Shown here: piece after piece, positions 37,548 through 46,505 of the stretch
How positions within the stretch are numbered: position 1 is the stretch's first letter
Layout: every line of letters begins with the position of its first letter
Assembly: GCF_030532965.1 (NCBI RefSeq)
Contig: NZ_JAUNKC010000016.1
Location: forward strand, 1-64,000
Direction: 5' to 3'
From: Corynebacterium sp.
Lineage (GTDB): Bacteria; Actinomycetota; Actinomycetes; Mycobacteriales; Mycobacteriaceae
DNA: 64,000 bases
Translations under genes and position numbers: made by a program
Notes under the pieces: generated by a model
What the model was told of the DNA's origin: nothing
Databases searched by the model: none
Seen by the model: only the letters and a program-made list of their open reading frames with translations

Positions 37548-37709
37548 TTAGCTGCAGCGTTTCGAGCACTTGGTGGTAGGGCACAGTGCAAGGGAAACTG
37601 GGACTATGGTGGTCCAGGTACCGCCATGTTGGGCTTGCTCGTTGTCGATCATTTCGCGCAGATCCTCACGTGCGTACCCCTCGACAAATCCGAAGTCTTT
37701 CTTAGCCAT
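37548..37709 (-). CDS. lanA2: Two-component lanthipeptide beta precursor
   Basis: The 53-residue product begins MAKKDFGFVEGYAREDL. The leader ends QAQHGG, a double-glycine site at 29-30, so the core starts at Thr31. The core ends SLALCPTTKCSKRCS, nearly the same as the C-terminus of haloduracin beta (...ALCPTTKCTSQC). Likely rings by analogy are Ser39-Cys43, Thr45 or Thr46 with Cys48, and Ser49-Cys52. The N-terminal Cys of haloduracin beta is absent. AAAGGAA precedes the ATG at good distance. It is transcribed between the alpha precursor and the small membrane gene. Confidence 0.92.
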   Translation of the reverse strand: MAKKDFGFVEGYAREDLREMIDNEQAQHGGTWTTIVPVSLALCPTTKCSKRCS

Positions 37710-37751
37710 TTTGAGTTCCTTTCAGTAAAGAATCGATATTGATTAGGTTGC

Positions 37752-37922
37752 TTAGTTGCAGCTTGGCATGCATTCCTTGGTAATAGTGCAGAATCCACCT
37801 CGATTACCAAGGAGGCGGCTCAGCCACATGTCGGCTTCGTAGGATTCGGTCATCTGAAGGTCGAGTTCCTGGTCCAACTCGTCCAGGATCTGATTGTCGG
37901 AAACATTGCTTGCAGTTGACAT
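37752..37922 (-). CDS. lanA1: Two-component lanthipeptide alpha precursor (lipid II-binding type)
   Basis: The 56-residue product begins MSTASNVSDNQILDELDQEL, an acidic leader. The C-terminal core holds SRLLGNRGGFC followed by CTITKECMPSCN, which matches lichenicidin alpha (...LCTVTKECMPSCN) and haloduracin alpha, including the CTxTxEC lipid II-binding motif. Predicted rings by analogy are Ser35-Cys45, Thr46-Cys51 and Thr48-Cys55. Unlike haloduracin alpha it has no N-terminal Cys pair. The leader-core border is unclear: the only GG (42-43) lies inside the conserved ring region. AGGAG stands six bases before the ATG. It is the first gene of the operon. Confidence 0.93.
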   Translation of the reverse strand: MSTASNVSDNQILDELDQELDLQMTESYEADMWLSRLLGNRGGFCTITKECMPSCN

Positions 37923-38614
37923 CTAGTTCTCCTGTCTACTCACTGCAAAATCGGATAGATGGACTTGTGAAAATTCAAAGAACAATTCTCATGAGGTTGC
38001 GGCGCTACTTGCTCCGTGGATGTTCACGTTTTCGAGCGTAACAACGGGAAAACTAGCGATTCAAGGAACTTTCGAACCCTCTCCACAGCAAAGAAAATGC
38101 TTAGATTTAAATAGGAAATCTATAAAAACAAAATAGGGATCCTGTTGATGTAAAAAATTCACAACCGCACTGTACAAGGCCATAAATGCGGCTTTAGGGC
38201 GCCCGCTCAAACAATCCAAAGTCACCAAATGGCAACCATAATCATCTTCATTTCCAGGCAAATCACTTATGCTACTCTTACCTACTGATCTACTTTAGTT
38301 ACCTACCAGACACAGGTTTTGAGTACCGGTATCCCGGGTTTGCGATACGGTCCGCAGCGGGACTACTAGGCCCCGTGGCCTAACTTTCGTTAGCGGTTGT
38401 TGTGGGTTGTGACTGTGCACATGTCGTCGTGACCGATAAAGATACGGTTCAACCTATTTGACAGACGTTAACACTAAACATGCAGGTGAGAGGGTTTTTA
38501 CCGCCCCGGTTGGATTGGCATATTTTGTTTGTTTATATAACACTGCGCGGCTGGTGGGGCGTCGTAAAGCAAAGTGCACGAGTGACGTTTGCGCTGTATT
38601 CGTTCTTCCCACGG
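37923..38614. other. Gene-free region between lanthipeptide and aromatic-acid loci
   Basis: The lanA1 promoter must lie in the left part on the minus strand and the mhp promoter to the right on the plus strand. AT-rich patches occur near 38100-38160 and 38515-38550 (a possible plus-strand TATAAC near 38536). No open frame here has a ribosome-binding site and protein-like composition. I could not locate either promoter with confidence. Confidence 0.5.
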
Positions 38615-38643
38615 TCACGTGTTCCGACCAGCGGAACACGTGA
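38615..38643 (+). promoter_or_regulatory. Candidate IclR operator, site 1
   Basis: TCACGTGTTCCG-ACCAG-CGGAACACGTGA is a perfect 12-5-12 palindrome about 100 bases upstream of the hydrolase gene. Its core GTTCC-N7-GGAAC (38621-38637) is repeated at 44616-44632 and, with one change, at 51586-51602. Confidence 0.7.
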
Positions 38644-38745
38644 TAGTAAGCCAAGGTGTAGCACCTTACCATCATGATTTAAACAACCAATCTTGTTTTC
38701 TGGGGTTTTAGCCGCCCAGTTCTTCGCGGTTCATGAAGGAGGAAA

Positions 38746-39615
38746 ATGTCCGATAAACAATACACCAGCGTCTGGGATGATCTGGCTGAGGTCGAGTTCA
38801 GCCAAGGATATATCGAGGCAGGGGGATACCGGACCCGTTATCTTCATGCCGGCACTCCTGATAAACCAACGTTGTTTATGCTTCACGGTGTCACCGGTCA
38901 CGCCGAAGCTTATGTGCGTAACCTTGCTGCGCATGCTGAACATTTCAATGTGTATGCCATTGATTTCATCGGGCATGGGTATTCCACGAAACCTGAGCAT
39001 CCGCTAGAGATCAAGCATTATGTGGATCAAGTTCTCGCGATCATGGATGAGCTTGGGGTTGAGAAGGCATATTTCTCCGGTGAATCCCTTGGCGGCTGGA
39101 CGACCGCGCGTGTGGCGCAGCTTTATCCCGAGCGGGTGGAACGCATTGTGCTCAACACAATGGGCGGGACGATGGCGAACCCGCAGGTCATGGAGCGTCT
39201 GTATACCCTTTCTATGGAGGCTGCGAAGGATCCTTCTTGGGAGCGGGTCAAAGCCCGGTTGGAATGGCTCATGGCAGATCCAACGATGGTTACCCCGGAC
39301 CTCATCCGCACTCGGCAGCGGATTTTTGAACAGCCTGATTGGCCTATGGCATGCGAGATGAATATGGCGTTGCAGAATCTTGAGATCCGTAAACGCAACA
39401 TGCTTTCCGACGACGACCTGCGCGCCATCCAAGCACCAGCGTTAGTGCTGTGGACAACCAAGGATCCATCTGGTCCGGTAGATGAAGGCCGCCGTATTTC
39501 CGAGTTGATACCAAACGGGCAATTGGCGGTCATGGAGAATTGTGGTCACTGGCCGCAATATGAGGACACCGAGACGTTCAACAAGATTCACCTCGACTTC
39601 CTCCTGGACCGATAG
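38746..39615 (+). CDS. mhpC: Alpha/beta hydrolase for meta-cleavage product (MhpC type)
   Basis: The 289-residue alpha/beta hydrolase has the nucleophile elbow SGESLGGW, the acid in WTTKDPSGP and the base in NCGHWPQYE. The oxyanion segment LHGVTGHAE is at the N-terminus. By context it splits the C-C bond of the ring-opened product made by the extradiol dioxygenase encoded next (2-hydroxy-6-oxonona-2,4-dienedioate in the phenylpropionate route), giving 2-hydroxypentadienoate and succinate. It is the first gene of the mhp operon, preceded by GAAGGAGG. Confidence 0.88.
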   Translation: MSDKQYTSVWDDLAEVEFSQGYIEAGGYRTRYLHAGTPDKPTLFMLHGVTGHAEAYVRNLAAHAEHFNVYAIDFIGHGYSTKPEHPLEIKHYVDQVLAIMDELGVEKAYFSGESLGGWTTARVAQLYPERVERIVLNTMGGTMANPQVMERLYTLSMEAAKDPSWERVKARLEWLMADPTMVTPDLIRTRQRIFEQPDWPMACEMNMALQNLEIRKRNMLSDDDLRAIQAPALVLWTTKDPSGPVDEGRRISELIPNGQLAVMENCGHWPQYEDTETFNKIHLDFLLDR

Positions 39616-39744
39616 TTTCCACCTGTTTCTTATCTGTATTTTCCGGATCATCAGTGTTTTCGCCTGAACCTGATGATTCGGTCTTACCCCTATCATTTTG
39701 CTTCGTCTACGACGATGGAAGCTTTAATTTTCAAGGAAAACATC

Positions 39745-40689
39745 ATGGCTCAATTTGCGCTTTTGGCTATGTCCCATAGCCCCTTACTTGGGATCAATGA
39801 TCCGGGTGATGAGGTCACAGCCAGCTTAAACGACGCGTTTTCACACGTTCGTTCTTTCGTTAACGATTTCGACCCCGAACTGATTGTCACGATCGCCCCG
39901 GATCACTACAACGGATTCTTTTATGATCTGATGCCACCCTATTGCATCGGATACGAAGCTTTGAGCGTCGGCGATTACGACTCAATTGAGGGGCCGCTTT
40001 CCGTTCCAACCGAGATCAGCGAGGAAATGGCACAGTTTGTCATTGACAAGGGGATAGATATCGCCATTTCCCGTCGTATGGAAATCGATCACGGAGCAGT
40101 GCAGCCCATTGAATTGCTATACGAATCTTTGACCGCAAAACCCACGGTACCGGTATACGTTAATGGCGTTGCCCGCCCGTTTGTCCCCATGGAGCGAGTT
40201 CGAAAGATGGGGCAGGCAATCGGTGAGTACTTAGCTGGACGAGATGAACGCATCCTCTTGATTGCCTCCGGTGGGCTTTCGCATGATCCGCCTGTGCCGC
40301 AATGGGCTACCGCCACCGATGAGCAGCGACAACTTCTGCTCAACGGACGTCATCCTACGGAAGAAGCGCGCAATAATCGGCAAATGAATGTCATCAACAC
40401 CGCTAAAGCATTCGCTCGCGGAGAGGCAGAAATTCTTGATCTGAACCCGGAGTGGGACCGGAAATTCATGGATGATTGCGCTTCCAATGACCCCACCAGG
40501 TTCGATGCATATCACGCCGATGACATGGATGAGCAGGCTGGCCATTCTTCCCACGAAGTGCGGTCCTGGGTGGCGGCGTTTTCCGCGCTGCATAGTGCGG
40601 CGGGCGCGTATTCAGTGGATTTTGAATATTACAAACCCATCCGGGAGTACATTGCTGGGTTTGGCATCATGATCGCCACTCCGAACTAA
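39745..40689 (+). CDS. mhpB: 2,3-dihydroxyphenylpropionate 1,2-dioxygenase (MhpB type)
   Basis: The 314-residue protein belongs to the LigB-type class III extradiol dioxygenases: MSHSPLL near the N-terminus, APDHYNGFFYDLMPPYCIG, EIDHGAVQPIELL, and SGGLSHDPP with a likely catalytic His. It uses Fe(II) and O2 to open the catechol ring. The start is ATG 39745, with AAGGA seven bases upstream; the frame is open upstream to 39673 but without a site. The overall pattern is that of MhpB from E. coli and Rhodococcus. Confidence 0.92.
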   Translation: MAQFALLAMSHSPLLGINDPGDEVTASLNDAFSHVRSFVNDFDPELIVTIAPDHYNGFFYDLMPPYCIGYEALSVGDYDSIEGPLSVPTEISEEMAQFVIDKGIDIAISRRMEIDHGAVQPIELLYESLTAKPTVPVYVNGVARPFVPMERVRKMGQAIGEYLAGRDERILLIASGGLSHDPPVPQWATATDEQRQLLLNGRHPTEEARNNRQMNVINTAKAFARGEAEILDLNPEWDRKFMDDCASNDPTRFDAYHADDMDEQAGHSSHEVRSWVAAFSALHSAAGAYSVDFEYYKPIREYIAGFGIMIATPN

Positions 40690-40761
40690 GTATGTAGCAT
40701 CACTGCGGTGGATAGTATCGCGTTTTCTTATCCACCCAAAAGCCAAGAAAGTATCCTCCGC

Positions 40762-41544
40762 ATGAGCAAAACCATTTCCTACCAAACGATTGCCGACCAG
40801 CTTAAAGGTGCGTATGTAACCAGACAGCCAGTTTCGCCGCCGCGGTTGCTTGTCGACGATTTAGACGTTGCAGGCGCGTACCGTATCCAGCAATTGCAGG
40901 AAGAAGCGTTTATCGCAGAGGGCCACCAGGTTATTGGCCGCAAAATTGGTTTGACCTCGGTGGCGATGCAACAACAATTGGGAGTCGATAGTCCTGACTT
41001 CGGGTTCTTCACGGAAAACATGCTTTTTGAGGCAGATTCCGACATACCAGTGTCGCGATTCATTTCCCCCAAGGTAGAACCAGAATTGGGTTTTCGGCTA
41101 GGTTCTGACCTCCAGGCAGAGGCCACGCTGGCTGATGTCGAAGCCGCTATCGATTCCGTTTATCTCGCGGTCGAAATCATCGATTCGCGGGTACGCGATT
41201 GGGATATCCGGCTCGTGGATACCATCGCCGATAATGCCTCCTGCGGCGCAATTATCTTATCGGCGCAGCCGGTCGATATCGCTTTTACCGAATTGCCGAA
41301 CGTTGGCGCGCGGATGACCATCGACGGCATAGACGCAGGTGAAGGTACAGGTTCCGCAGTGATGGGGCATCCGGTCACTCCGATTGTGTGGTTGGCACAC
41401 ACCCTTGCCGAACAAGGAGTTCAGTTGAAAGCTGGGGACATTATTTTGTCTGGCAGTTTCTGCGCTGCCGCGCCGGTCATTCAGGGCCAATCATTATCCG
41501 TGGACTACGGTGCTCTCGGATCCCTCAACGTTCGATTTGTTTAA
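40762..41544 (+). CDS. mhpD: 2-keto-4-pentenoate hydratase (MhpD type)
   Basis: The 260-residue protein of the fumarylacetoacetate hydrolase superfamily shows GRKIGLTSVAMQQQLG, the metal-binding KVEPELGF and the family ending 'LSGSFCAAAPVIQGQSLSVDYGALGS'. It adds water to 2-hydroxypenta-2,4-dienoate to give 4-hydroxy-2-oxovalerate. ATG 40762 (MSKTISYQTIAD) is chosen because the family starts there; its ribosome-binding site is weak (AAGAAAG). It lies between mhpB and mhpF. Confidence 0.92.
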   Translation: MSKTISYQTIADQLKGAYVTRQPVSPPRLLVDDLDVAGAYRIQQLQEEAFIAEGHQVIGRKIGLTSVAMQQQLGVDSPDFGFFTENMLFEADSDIPVSRFISPKVEPELGFRLGSDLQAEATLADVEAAIDSVYLAVEIIDSRVRDWDIRLVDTIADNASCGAIILSAQPVDIAFTELPNVGARMTIDGIDAGEGTGSAVMGHPVTPIVWLAHTLAEQGVQLKAGDIILSGSFCAAAPVIQGQSLSVDYGALGSLNVRFV

Positions 41545-41586
41545 TCTCACCATTTTGCTTTCCCATTGCCTTAATAAGGAACACCC

Positions 41587-42516
41587 ATGACTTCTAAACT
41601 CACCGCCGCCATTATTGGCCCCGGCAACATCGGCACTGACTTGCTGATGAAGCTGCTGAAAAACTCCCGCAATATTGAACCTGTATACATGATTGGGGTC
41701 GATCCCGAATCCGATGGTCTTCGGCGTGCCGAAAAACTCGGGGTGACCGCTTCGGCGGGCGGCGTCGATTGGCTGTTAGCACAGACAGACCTGCCGGATT
41801 TCGTCTTTGAGGCCACCTCCGCCTATGCGCATAAAGTCAACGCACCGCGATTTGAAGCCGCTGGTATTCGAGCCATCGACCTCACCCCCGCCGCCGTTGG
41901 CCCTTATGTGTGTCCCTCGGTGAATCTTGACGCCCTCACCACAGTGAAGAATGTCAACATGATTACCTGCGGTGGCCAGGCGACCACGCCGATTGTGGCT
42001 GCGGTTTCGCGGATCGTTCCGGTCGAATATGCCGAAATCGTCGCTTCCATTTCCTCCCGCTCCGCAGGTCCAGGTACCCGCGCCAATATTGATGAGTTCA
42101 TGCAGACAACGTCAGCAGCTTTGGAAAAGGTCGGCGGAGCCACGTCCGGAAAAGCCATCCTGATTCTAAACCCGGTTGAGCCGCCGATGCTCATGCGCAA
42201 TACAGTGTATTGTTCGCTTCCGCCAGAGGCAGCCGAGCCTGGGGAACTTCAGGATCAGATCACTCATTCAATCATGCACATGGTGGAAACTGTGCAGGCA
42301 TACGTACCGGGATACCACCTGACAGCGGCGCCGCAGTTTGATACCGCCCGTCCTGAATGGAACGGCTGGGGTCGCGTAACGGTTCTAATTGAGGTTCGAG
42401 GAGCAGCTGATTATTTGCCAGAGTACGCCGGAAATCTCGACATCATCACCGCCGCAGCGGTTGCCACAGCTGATAAATACGTTGACTTACTGCGTTCGAA
42501 TTCGGGCAGTGACTAA
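41587..42516 (+). CDS. mhpF: Acetaldehyde dehydrogenase (acylating)
   Basis: The 309-residue protein has the NAD-binding loop [10 protein letters not shown] at residues 11-20 and catalytic Cys128 in [11 protein letters not shown]. It turns acetaldehyde plus CoA and NAD+ into acetyl-CoA. It forms a channelled complex with the aldolase encoded immediately downstream (14-base gap). AAGGA lies before the ATG. The length matches the MhpF/BphJ family. Confidence 0.95.
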   Translation: MTSKLTAAIIGPGNIGTDLLMKLLKNSRNIEPVYMIGVDPESDGLRRAEKLGVTASAGGVDWLLAQTDLPDFVFEATSAYAHKVNAPRFEAAGIRAIDLTPAAVGPYVCPSVNLDALTTVKNVNMITCGGQATTPIVAAVSRIVPVEYAEIVASISSRSAGPGTRANIDEFMQTTSAALEKVGGATSGKAILILNPVEPPMLMRNTVYCSLPPEAAEPGELQDQITHSIMHMVETVQAYVPGYHLTAAPQFDTARPEWNGWGRVTVLIEVRGAADYLPEYAGNLDIITAAAVATADKYVDLLRSNSGSD

Positions 42517-42530
42517 CCCAAGGAATAATT

Positions 42531-43532
42531 ATGACTAACATTCGGATCAATGACACCACGTTACGTGATGGCTCCCATGCTATTCGCCATCAATACACTG
42601 AAGACCAAGTGCGCGCGGTGGTACGTGCCCTCGATGACGCCAATGTTGAAATGATTGAAGTCACCCATGGCGACGGTCTTGGTGGTTCGTCGTTTAACTA
42701 CGGGTTCTCTAAAGTAAGCGATTTACAGCTCATTGAAGCAGCCGTTGACGAGGCTAAAAACGCGAAAATCGCCTGTTTGCTTCTGCCTGGCCTGGGCACC
42801 GTCGCGGATCTTGCCGAAGCCCACAAGCGCGGCGCAGCTATGGTTCGTATTGCCACCCACTGCACGGAAGCGGACGTTTCCATCAAGCATTTCGAGGCCG
42901 CCCGGGAAATGGGTATGGAGACTGGTGGTTTTCTCATGCTTTCCCACCGGATTTCGCCTGCTGAGTTAGCGGCGCAGGCTCGGATCATGGTTGATGCTGG
43001 CTGTCAATGCGTTTTTGTTGTCGACTCAGCAGGATCGCTCATCATGGAAGAAGCCAGCGATCGGGTCACGGCCCTAATAGATGAAATTGGCGACGAAGCC
43101 CAGGTAGGGTTCCACGGCCACCAGAATTTGTCGTTCGGCGTTACCAATTCAGTTTTAGCCGTTCGCGCTGGTGCTCGTCAGATTGATGGTTCATTGGCTG
43201 GTCTTGGGGCTGGCGCTGGCAATTCTCCCACAGAGGTGTTAACGGTCGCGTTTGATCGGCTCGGCATCAGGCATGGAGTAGATGTGGCCGCAATCTTGAG
43301 CGCTGCCGAAGACGTGCTCAAGCCCATGGTTGATCGTCTTCCGATGATGGATCGCGGTTCAATCGTGCAAGGCCAGATGGGGGTTTATAATTCCTTCCTG
43401 TTGCACGCCGAGCGGGCCGCGAAGCGTTACGATGTCCCGACCGCCGAGATTCTGCGCGAGATTGGTCGGCGCGGTTACGTCGGTGGTCAGGAAGACATGA
43501 TTATCGACGTGGCGGTTGCGTTACGCGGCTAG
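42531..43532 (+). CDS. mhpE: 4-hydroxy-2-oxovalerate aldolase
   Basis: The 333-residue DRE-TIM family enzyme has DTTLRDGSHAIRHQY at the N-terminus, with the Arg-Asp pair that binds substrate and metal, and the metal ligands in GFHGHQNLS. It splits 4-hydroxy-2-oxovalerate into pyruvate and acetaldehyde, which MhpF converts. It is the last gene of the mhpCBDFE operon; a terminator follows that it shares with the convergent IclR gene. Confidence 0.95.
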   Translation: MTNIRINDTTLRDGSHAIRHQYTEDQVRAVVRALDDANVEMIEVTHGDGLGGSSFNYGFSKVSDLQLIEAAVDEAKNAKIACLLLPGLGTVADLAEAHKRGAAMVRIATHCTEADVSIKHFEAAREMGMETGGFLMLSHRISPAELAAQARIMVDAGCQCVFVVDSAGSLIMEEASDRVTALIDEIGDEAQVGFHGHQNLSFGVTNSVLAVRAGARQIDGSLAGLGAGAGNSPTEVLTVAFDRLGIRHGVDVAAILSAAEDVLKPMVDRLPMMDRGSIVQGQMGVYNSFLLHAERAAKRYDVPTAEILREIGRRGYVGGQEDMIIDVAVALRG

Positions 43533-43547
43533 TCACATCTTCGAGCT

Positions 43548-43571
43548 AAGTGGGGTGTTACTGCCCCACTT
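43548..43571. terminator. Bidirectional terminator between mhpE and the IclR gene
   Basis: AAGTGGGG (43548-43555) and CCCCACTT (43564-43571) pair with an 8-base loop and are followed by TTT on the plus strand. The stem overlaps the 3' end of the IclR coding sequence. Confidence 0.7.
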
Positions 43572-44376
43572 TTCGACGTTCTTCCTGCGCCCGTTGGAAC
43601 GTCACAGCTGCCTTTCCAGCCGCTTTGCAGGTTCGTCGCAAAGCTTGAATGTACATTTCTGGATTAAAAGTCGCAGTCGGCCCGCTAACGCTCATTGCCG
43701 CAATCGGCACGTTGTTTCGACCAAAAATTGGCGCGGCAACGCACGTTAAGCCGGGCGTAATTTCTTCCCGATCGTAGGCGACCCCTTCTACCCGGACCCG
43801 GACCAATTCTTCCCGCAGTTTATCCGGATCGACAATCGTGTTCTCGGTCCAGGATGTCAAACCTGCCTTAATTACGGATTCCGTGCGTTCATAATCCCAA
43901 GCCAACATCGCTTTACCCACGCCTGTGCAATAGGCCGGTGCACTGCCACCGATTCGCGAAGGTGCCGGAATGCGTTTGACCGAAAACAACTTGTTCACGT
44001 ACACCACCTGGGTTCCCTGCAAGAAGGCCAAATGAACCGTTTGCCGCGTCTGCTCAAAAAGCGCCGCTAGATAAGGCGTAAGCACTTCGCCCACGACTTC
44101 TTTCTTCAACGAGCCCGTCGTATGGGTTAGCTCGAAACATAGGGGTCCAAGACGATATACGTCGCCGGCTCGCTCAATCGCCCCATTTGCAACCAAAATT
44201 GCGAGGATACGATGACATGTTGTTTTCGACATCTGCGCCCGGCGCGCCAGTTCACTGACCCCAATTCCATTGACATCGTGATCGCCAAAACAACGCAAAA
44301 GGCTAAAAGCTTTGTCCACGGCACCGCGATTGTCGATTGGTTTTTCTGCCCCTGGAACCTTCAGTTTGTCAGTCAT
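43558..44376 (-). CDS. IclR family regulator of the aromatic-acid cluster
   Basis: The protein has about 272 residues. The N-terminal winged helix (AVDKAFSLLRCFG ... VSELARRAQMSKTTCHRILAIL) is joined to an IclR effector domain ending ALRRTCKAAGKAAVTFQRAQEE. ATG 44376 follows GGAGAGGAG at a spacing of nine; an upstream in-frame start at 44517 would add 47 residues without a site. It lies between the mhp and hca operons and is divergent from hcaE. It probably senses the aromatic acid or an intermediate and acts through the GTTCC-N7-GGAAC sites. Confidence 0.9.
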   Translation of the reverse strand: MTDKLKVPGAEKPIDNRGAVDKAFSLLRCFGDHDVNGIGVSELARRAQMSKTTCHRILAILVANGAIERAGDVYRLGPLCFELTHTTGSLKKEVVGEVLTPYLAALFEQTRQTVHLAFLQGTQVVYVNKLFSVKRIPAPSRIGGSAPAYCTGVGKAMLAWDYERTESVIKAGLTSWTENTIVDPDKLREELVRVRVEGVAYDREEITPGLTCVAAPIFGRNNVPIAAMSVSGPTATFNPEMYIQALRRTCKAAGKAAVTFQRAQEERRKVGQ

Positions 44377-44615
44377 CGGTGGATACTCCTCTCCTTCTGG
44401 TCGAAAATCCACATTTAGCATTTCGATGTGTCGTGTGGTTGCTAAAAGAAAACGTGCAGCGAAATTAGTTGACCCATCAATCAAAATGGTGAACCTGTAG
44501 TAAACAATGAGATTCACCCATCGGTTTCACCTGCGAGTAATGGGTTGAATATTACTCCGGGTTCTCGGTGTTACTGCCCACGATAACCGCATACCACCTT
44601 TGCTTTAATATTTTC

Positions 44616-44632
44616 GTTCCACTCAACGGAAC
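44616..44632. promoter_or_regulatory. Candidate IclR operator, site 2
   Basis: GTTCC-ACTCAAC-GGAAC has the same half-sites and the same 7-base spacing as site 1. It lies in the divergent region between the IclR gene (240 bases) and hcaE (142 bases), so it could control both. Confidence 0.65.
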
Positions 44633-44773
44633 AACGATTAGAACCTTTTCAGGTGTGACGGCACAGTATAGAGAAACTAAATGTGAACCAGCCTACAAAA
44701 AGGGGTTGCGCGTACCACCCAAACCGCTACCTCTCAGGCACCCTCATCTTTATTTCAACTTTAGGAGAGTTCA

Positions 44774-46162
44774 GTGTCTACCCCTGACAACCCAATGCCA
44801 CGTGGCGGACTGACCCGGCCACCCAACCTCGACGTCAACCTAGATGTCAGCGGCATGGTCGATCCAGATGGCGGCCTCGTCGATCGTCGAATCTTCTCGG
44901 ATAACCAGGTGTACCGACAGGAAATGCGCCGCATCTTCGCTCGGAGCTGGCTGTTCATCGCCCATGAAGATCAATTCAAAAAGCCAGGCGATTTCTTCCA
45001 AACGTATATGGGCGAAGATCCAGTCATTGCGGTTTTAAACAAGAAACGCGAAATCCGCGTCCTGTTAAACAACTGCCGCCATCGCGGGGCACGTGTCTGT
45101 CGGGCAGATATGGGTTCGACCAAAAACTTCACCTGCACGTACCATGGCTGGTCATTTGACCTTGATGGAAATCTGGCGAATGTTCCCGCCCAAGAAGCCT
45201 ACGGCGAAAATTTCAACCCAGCAGATTGGGGGCTGGTTTCTGCCCCTCGTGTTGAAAGCTACAAAGGACTGATCTTCGCCAACTGGGACGAAAACGCGGA
45301 GCCATTGGAAGACACCCTTGGCGATATGCGGTGGTACATCGATGCGTTTATGGATCGGGACCCGGAAGGCACCTGCGTTGTCGGTGGCGTAACGAAGTGG
45401 GTTTTGGAGGGTAACTGGAAACTCGCAGCGGAACAGTTCGCCACGGACTGGTATCACGTGAACATGTCTCACGCTTCCGCCCTGATGGTGATGTCGCCGA
45501 CCGGTAGGGGTCCGAAGAAAGAAATCGCTATGCGCACCGGTCGGCAGTACTCTGACGAATACGGCAATGGTGCAGGCTTTCCAGTCCACCCGCGTAATAG
45601 GTTTGATGCCCAGCCAGTTCACGAATACTACGACTATGACTTCCTGAGGCAACGGCTGTCACCGGAGCAAGTGATGGGGCCGCTAACCAATGGCCACGCG
45701 ACCGTCTTCCCTAATTTCTCTTACCTGCCGGTAAACGGTTCCATCCGGGTATGGCACCCAAAGGGGCCAAACAAGATGGAGGTGTGGAGCTGGACGGTGT
45801 TGGACAAATCAATGCCGGAAGACGTTCGCCATGCACAGCGTCTCTATAATCTTCGCACCTTCGGCCCGTCTGGCATTTTCGAACAGGACGACGGCGAAAA
45901 CTGGTCGGAATGCCAGGCCAATGCTCACGCATTCATGGTCGGAAACACGGCACTGAATTACCAAATGGGGCTTGGAGACTTACGGGAGGAACCTGGTTTC
46001 CCGGGTCAAACCTCCAGCTTGTATTCCGACGCCGCAGGTCGTGCCGTGTATCGCCGGTGGCGCGAGCTGATGGGCACCCCAGCCTGGCACGAGTTGCGCA
46101 ACGCAGATGGAGACTCAACACATTCGAATGCTGATTGTAACGGAGGATGCACTCATGATTGA
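44774..46162 (+). CDS. hcaE: Ring-hydroxylating dioxygenase, large (alpha) subunit
   Basis: The protein has 462 residues. The Rieske [2Fe-2S] domain has CRHRGARVC and CTYHGWSFD, and the catalytic domain has the Fe(II) ligands DWYHVNMSH plus an Asp near EQDDGENW. It adds both atoms of O2 to the aromatic ring, giving a cis-dihydrodiol. The gene set around it points to 3-phenylpropionate or cinnamate as substrate. GTG 44774 has AGGAGAG six bases upstream. The unusual C-terminal tail CNGGCTHD overlaps the ferredoxin gene by eight bases and has no known role. Confidence 0.92.
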   Translation: MSTPDNPMPRGGLTRPPNLDVNLDVSGMVDPDGGLVDRRIFSDNQVYRQEMRRIFARSWLFIAHEDQFKKPGDFFQTYMGEDPVIAVLNKKREIRVLLNNCRHRGARVCRADMGSTKNFTCTYHGWSFDLDGNLANVPAQEAYGENFNPADWGLVSAPRVESYKGLIFANWDENAEPLEDTLGDMRWYIDAFMDRDPEGTCVVGGVTKWVLEGNWKLAAEQFATDWYHVNMSHASALMVMSPTGRGPKKEIAMRTGRQYSDEYGNGAGFPVHPRNRFDAQPVHEYYDYDFLRQRLSPEQVMGPLTNGHATVFPNFSYLPVNGSIRVWHPKGPNKMEVWSWTVLDKSMPEDVRHAQRLYNLRTFGPSGIFEQDDGENWSECQANAHAFMVGNTALNYQMGLGDLREEPGFPGQTSSLYSDAAGRAVYRRWRELMGTPAWHELRNADGDSTHSNADCNGGCTHD

Positions 46163-46505
46163 CCCAGTAAAAGTTGCCCATGTTGATGACATCGAGCAGG
46201 AAGAAGGCGCTGTCTTCGAATCAGATGTCACTGGCTATGACGCCCCCATCGCCGTGTTCCGAACCGAAGACGACGAATTCTTTGCGCTTGATGATATCTG
46301 CACCCATGGTAATGCGTCGCTTGCAGATGGCTGGGTAGAAGGCACAGAAGTTGAATGCCCGTTGCACTCCGGAAAGTTCTGCTTAAAGTCCGGAAAGGTA
46401 TTGTGCATGCCAGCGGTTGAGGATACCAATACCCACAAGATTGAGGTTCGTGGCGATGAGGTTTGGCTGTATCCAGGCACCCCATTGGAGGCCGTCGATG
46501 ATTAA
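46155..46505 (+). CDS. hcaC: Rieske ferredoxin of the dioxygenase
   Basis: The 116-residue protein has the Rieske motifs CTHGNAS (C-x-H) and CPLHSGKF (C-x2-H). It carries electrons from the reductase to the dioxygenase. ATG 46155 follows GGAGGA at a spacing of seven and overlaps the end of hcaE. Its stop overlaps the start of the reductase gene (ATGATTAA). Confidence 0.93.
   Translation: MIDPVKVAHVDDIEQEEGAVFESDVTGYDAPIAVFRTEDDEFFALDDICTHGNASLADGWVEGTEVECPLHSGKFCLKSGKVLCMPAVEDTNTHKIEVRGDEVWLYPGTPLEAVDD

Noticed and set aside
38061..38261. Minus-strand frame of 66 codons upstream of lanA1, considered as a further precursor
   Set aside because: It begins with TTG without a ribosome-binding site, has no leader-core pattern, and its Cys residues do not follow a lanthipeptide layout.
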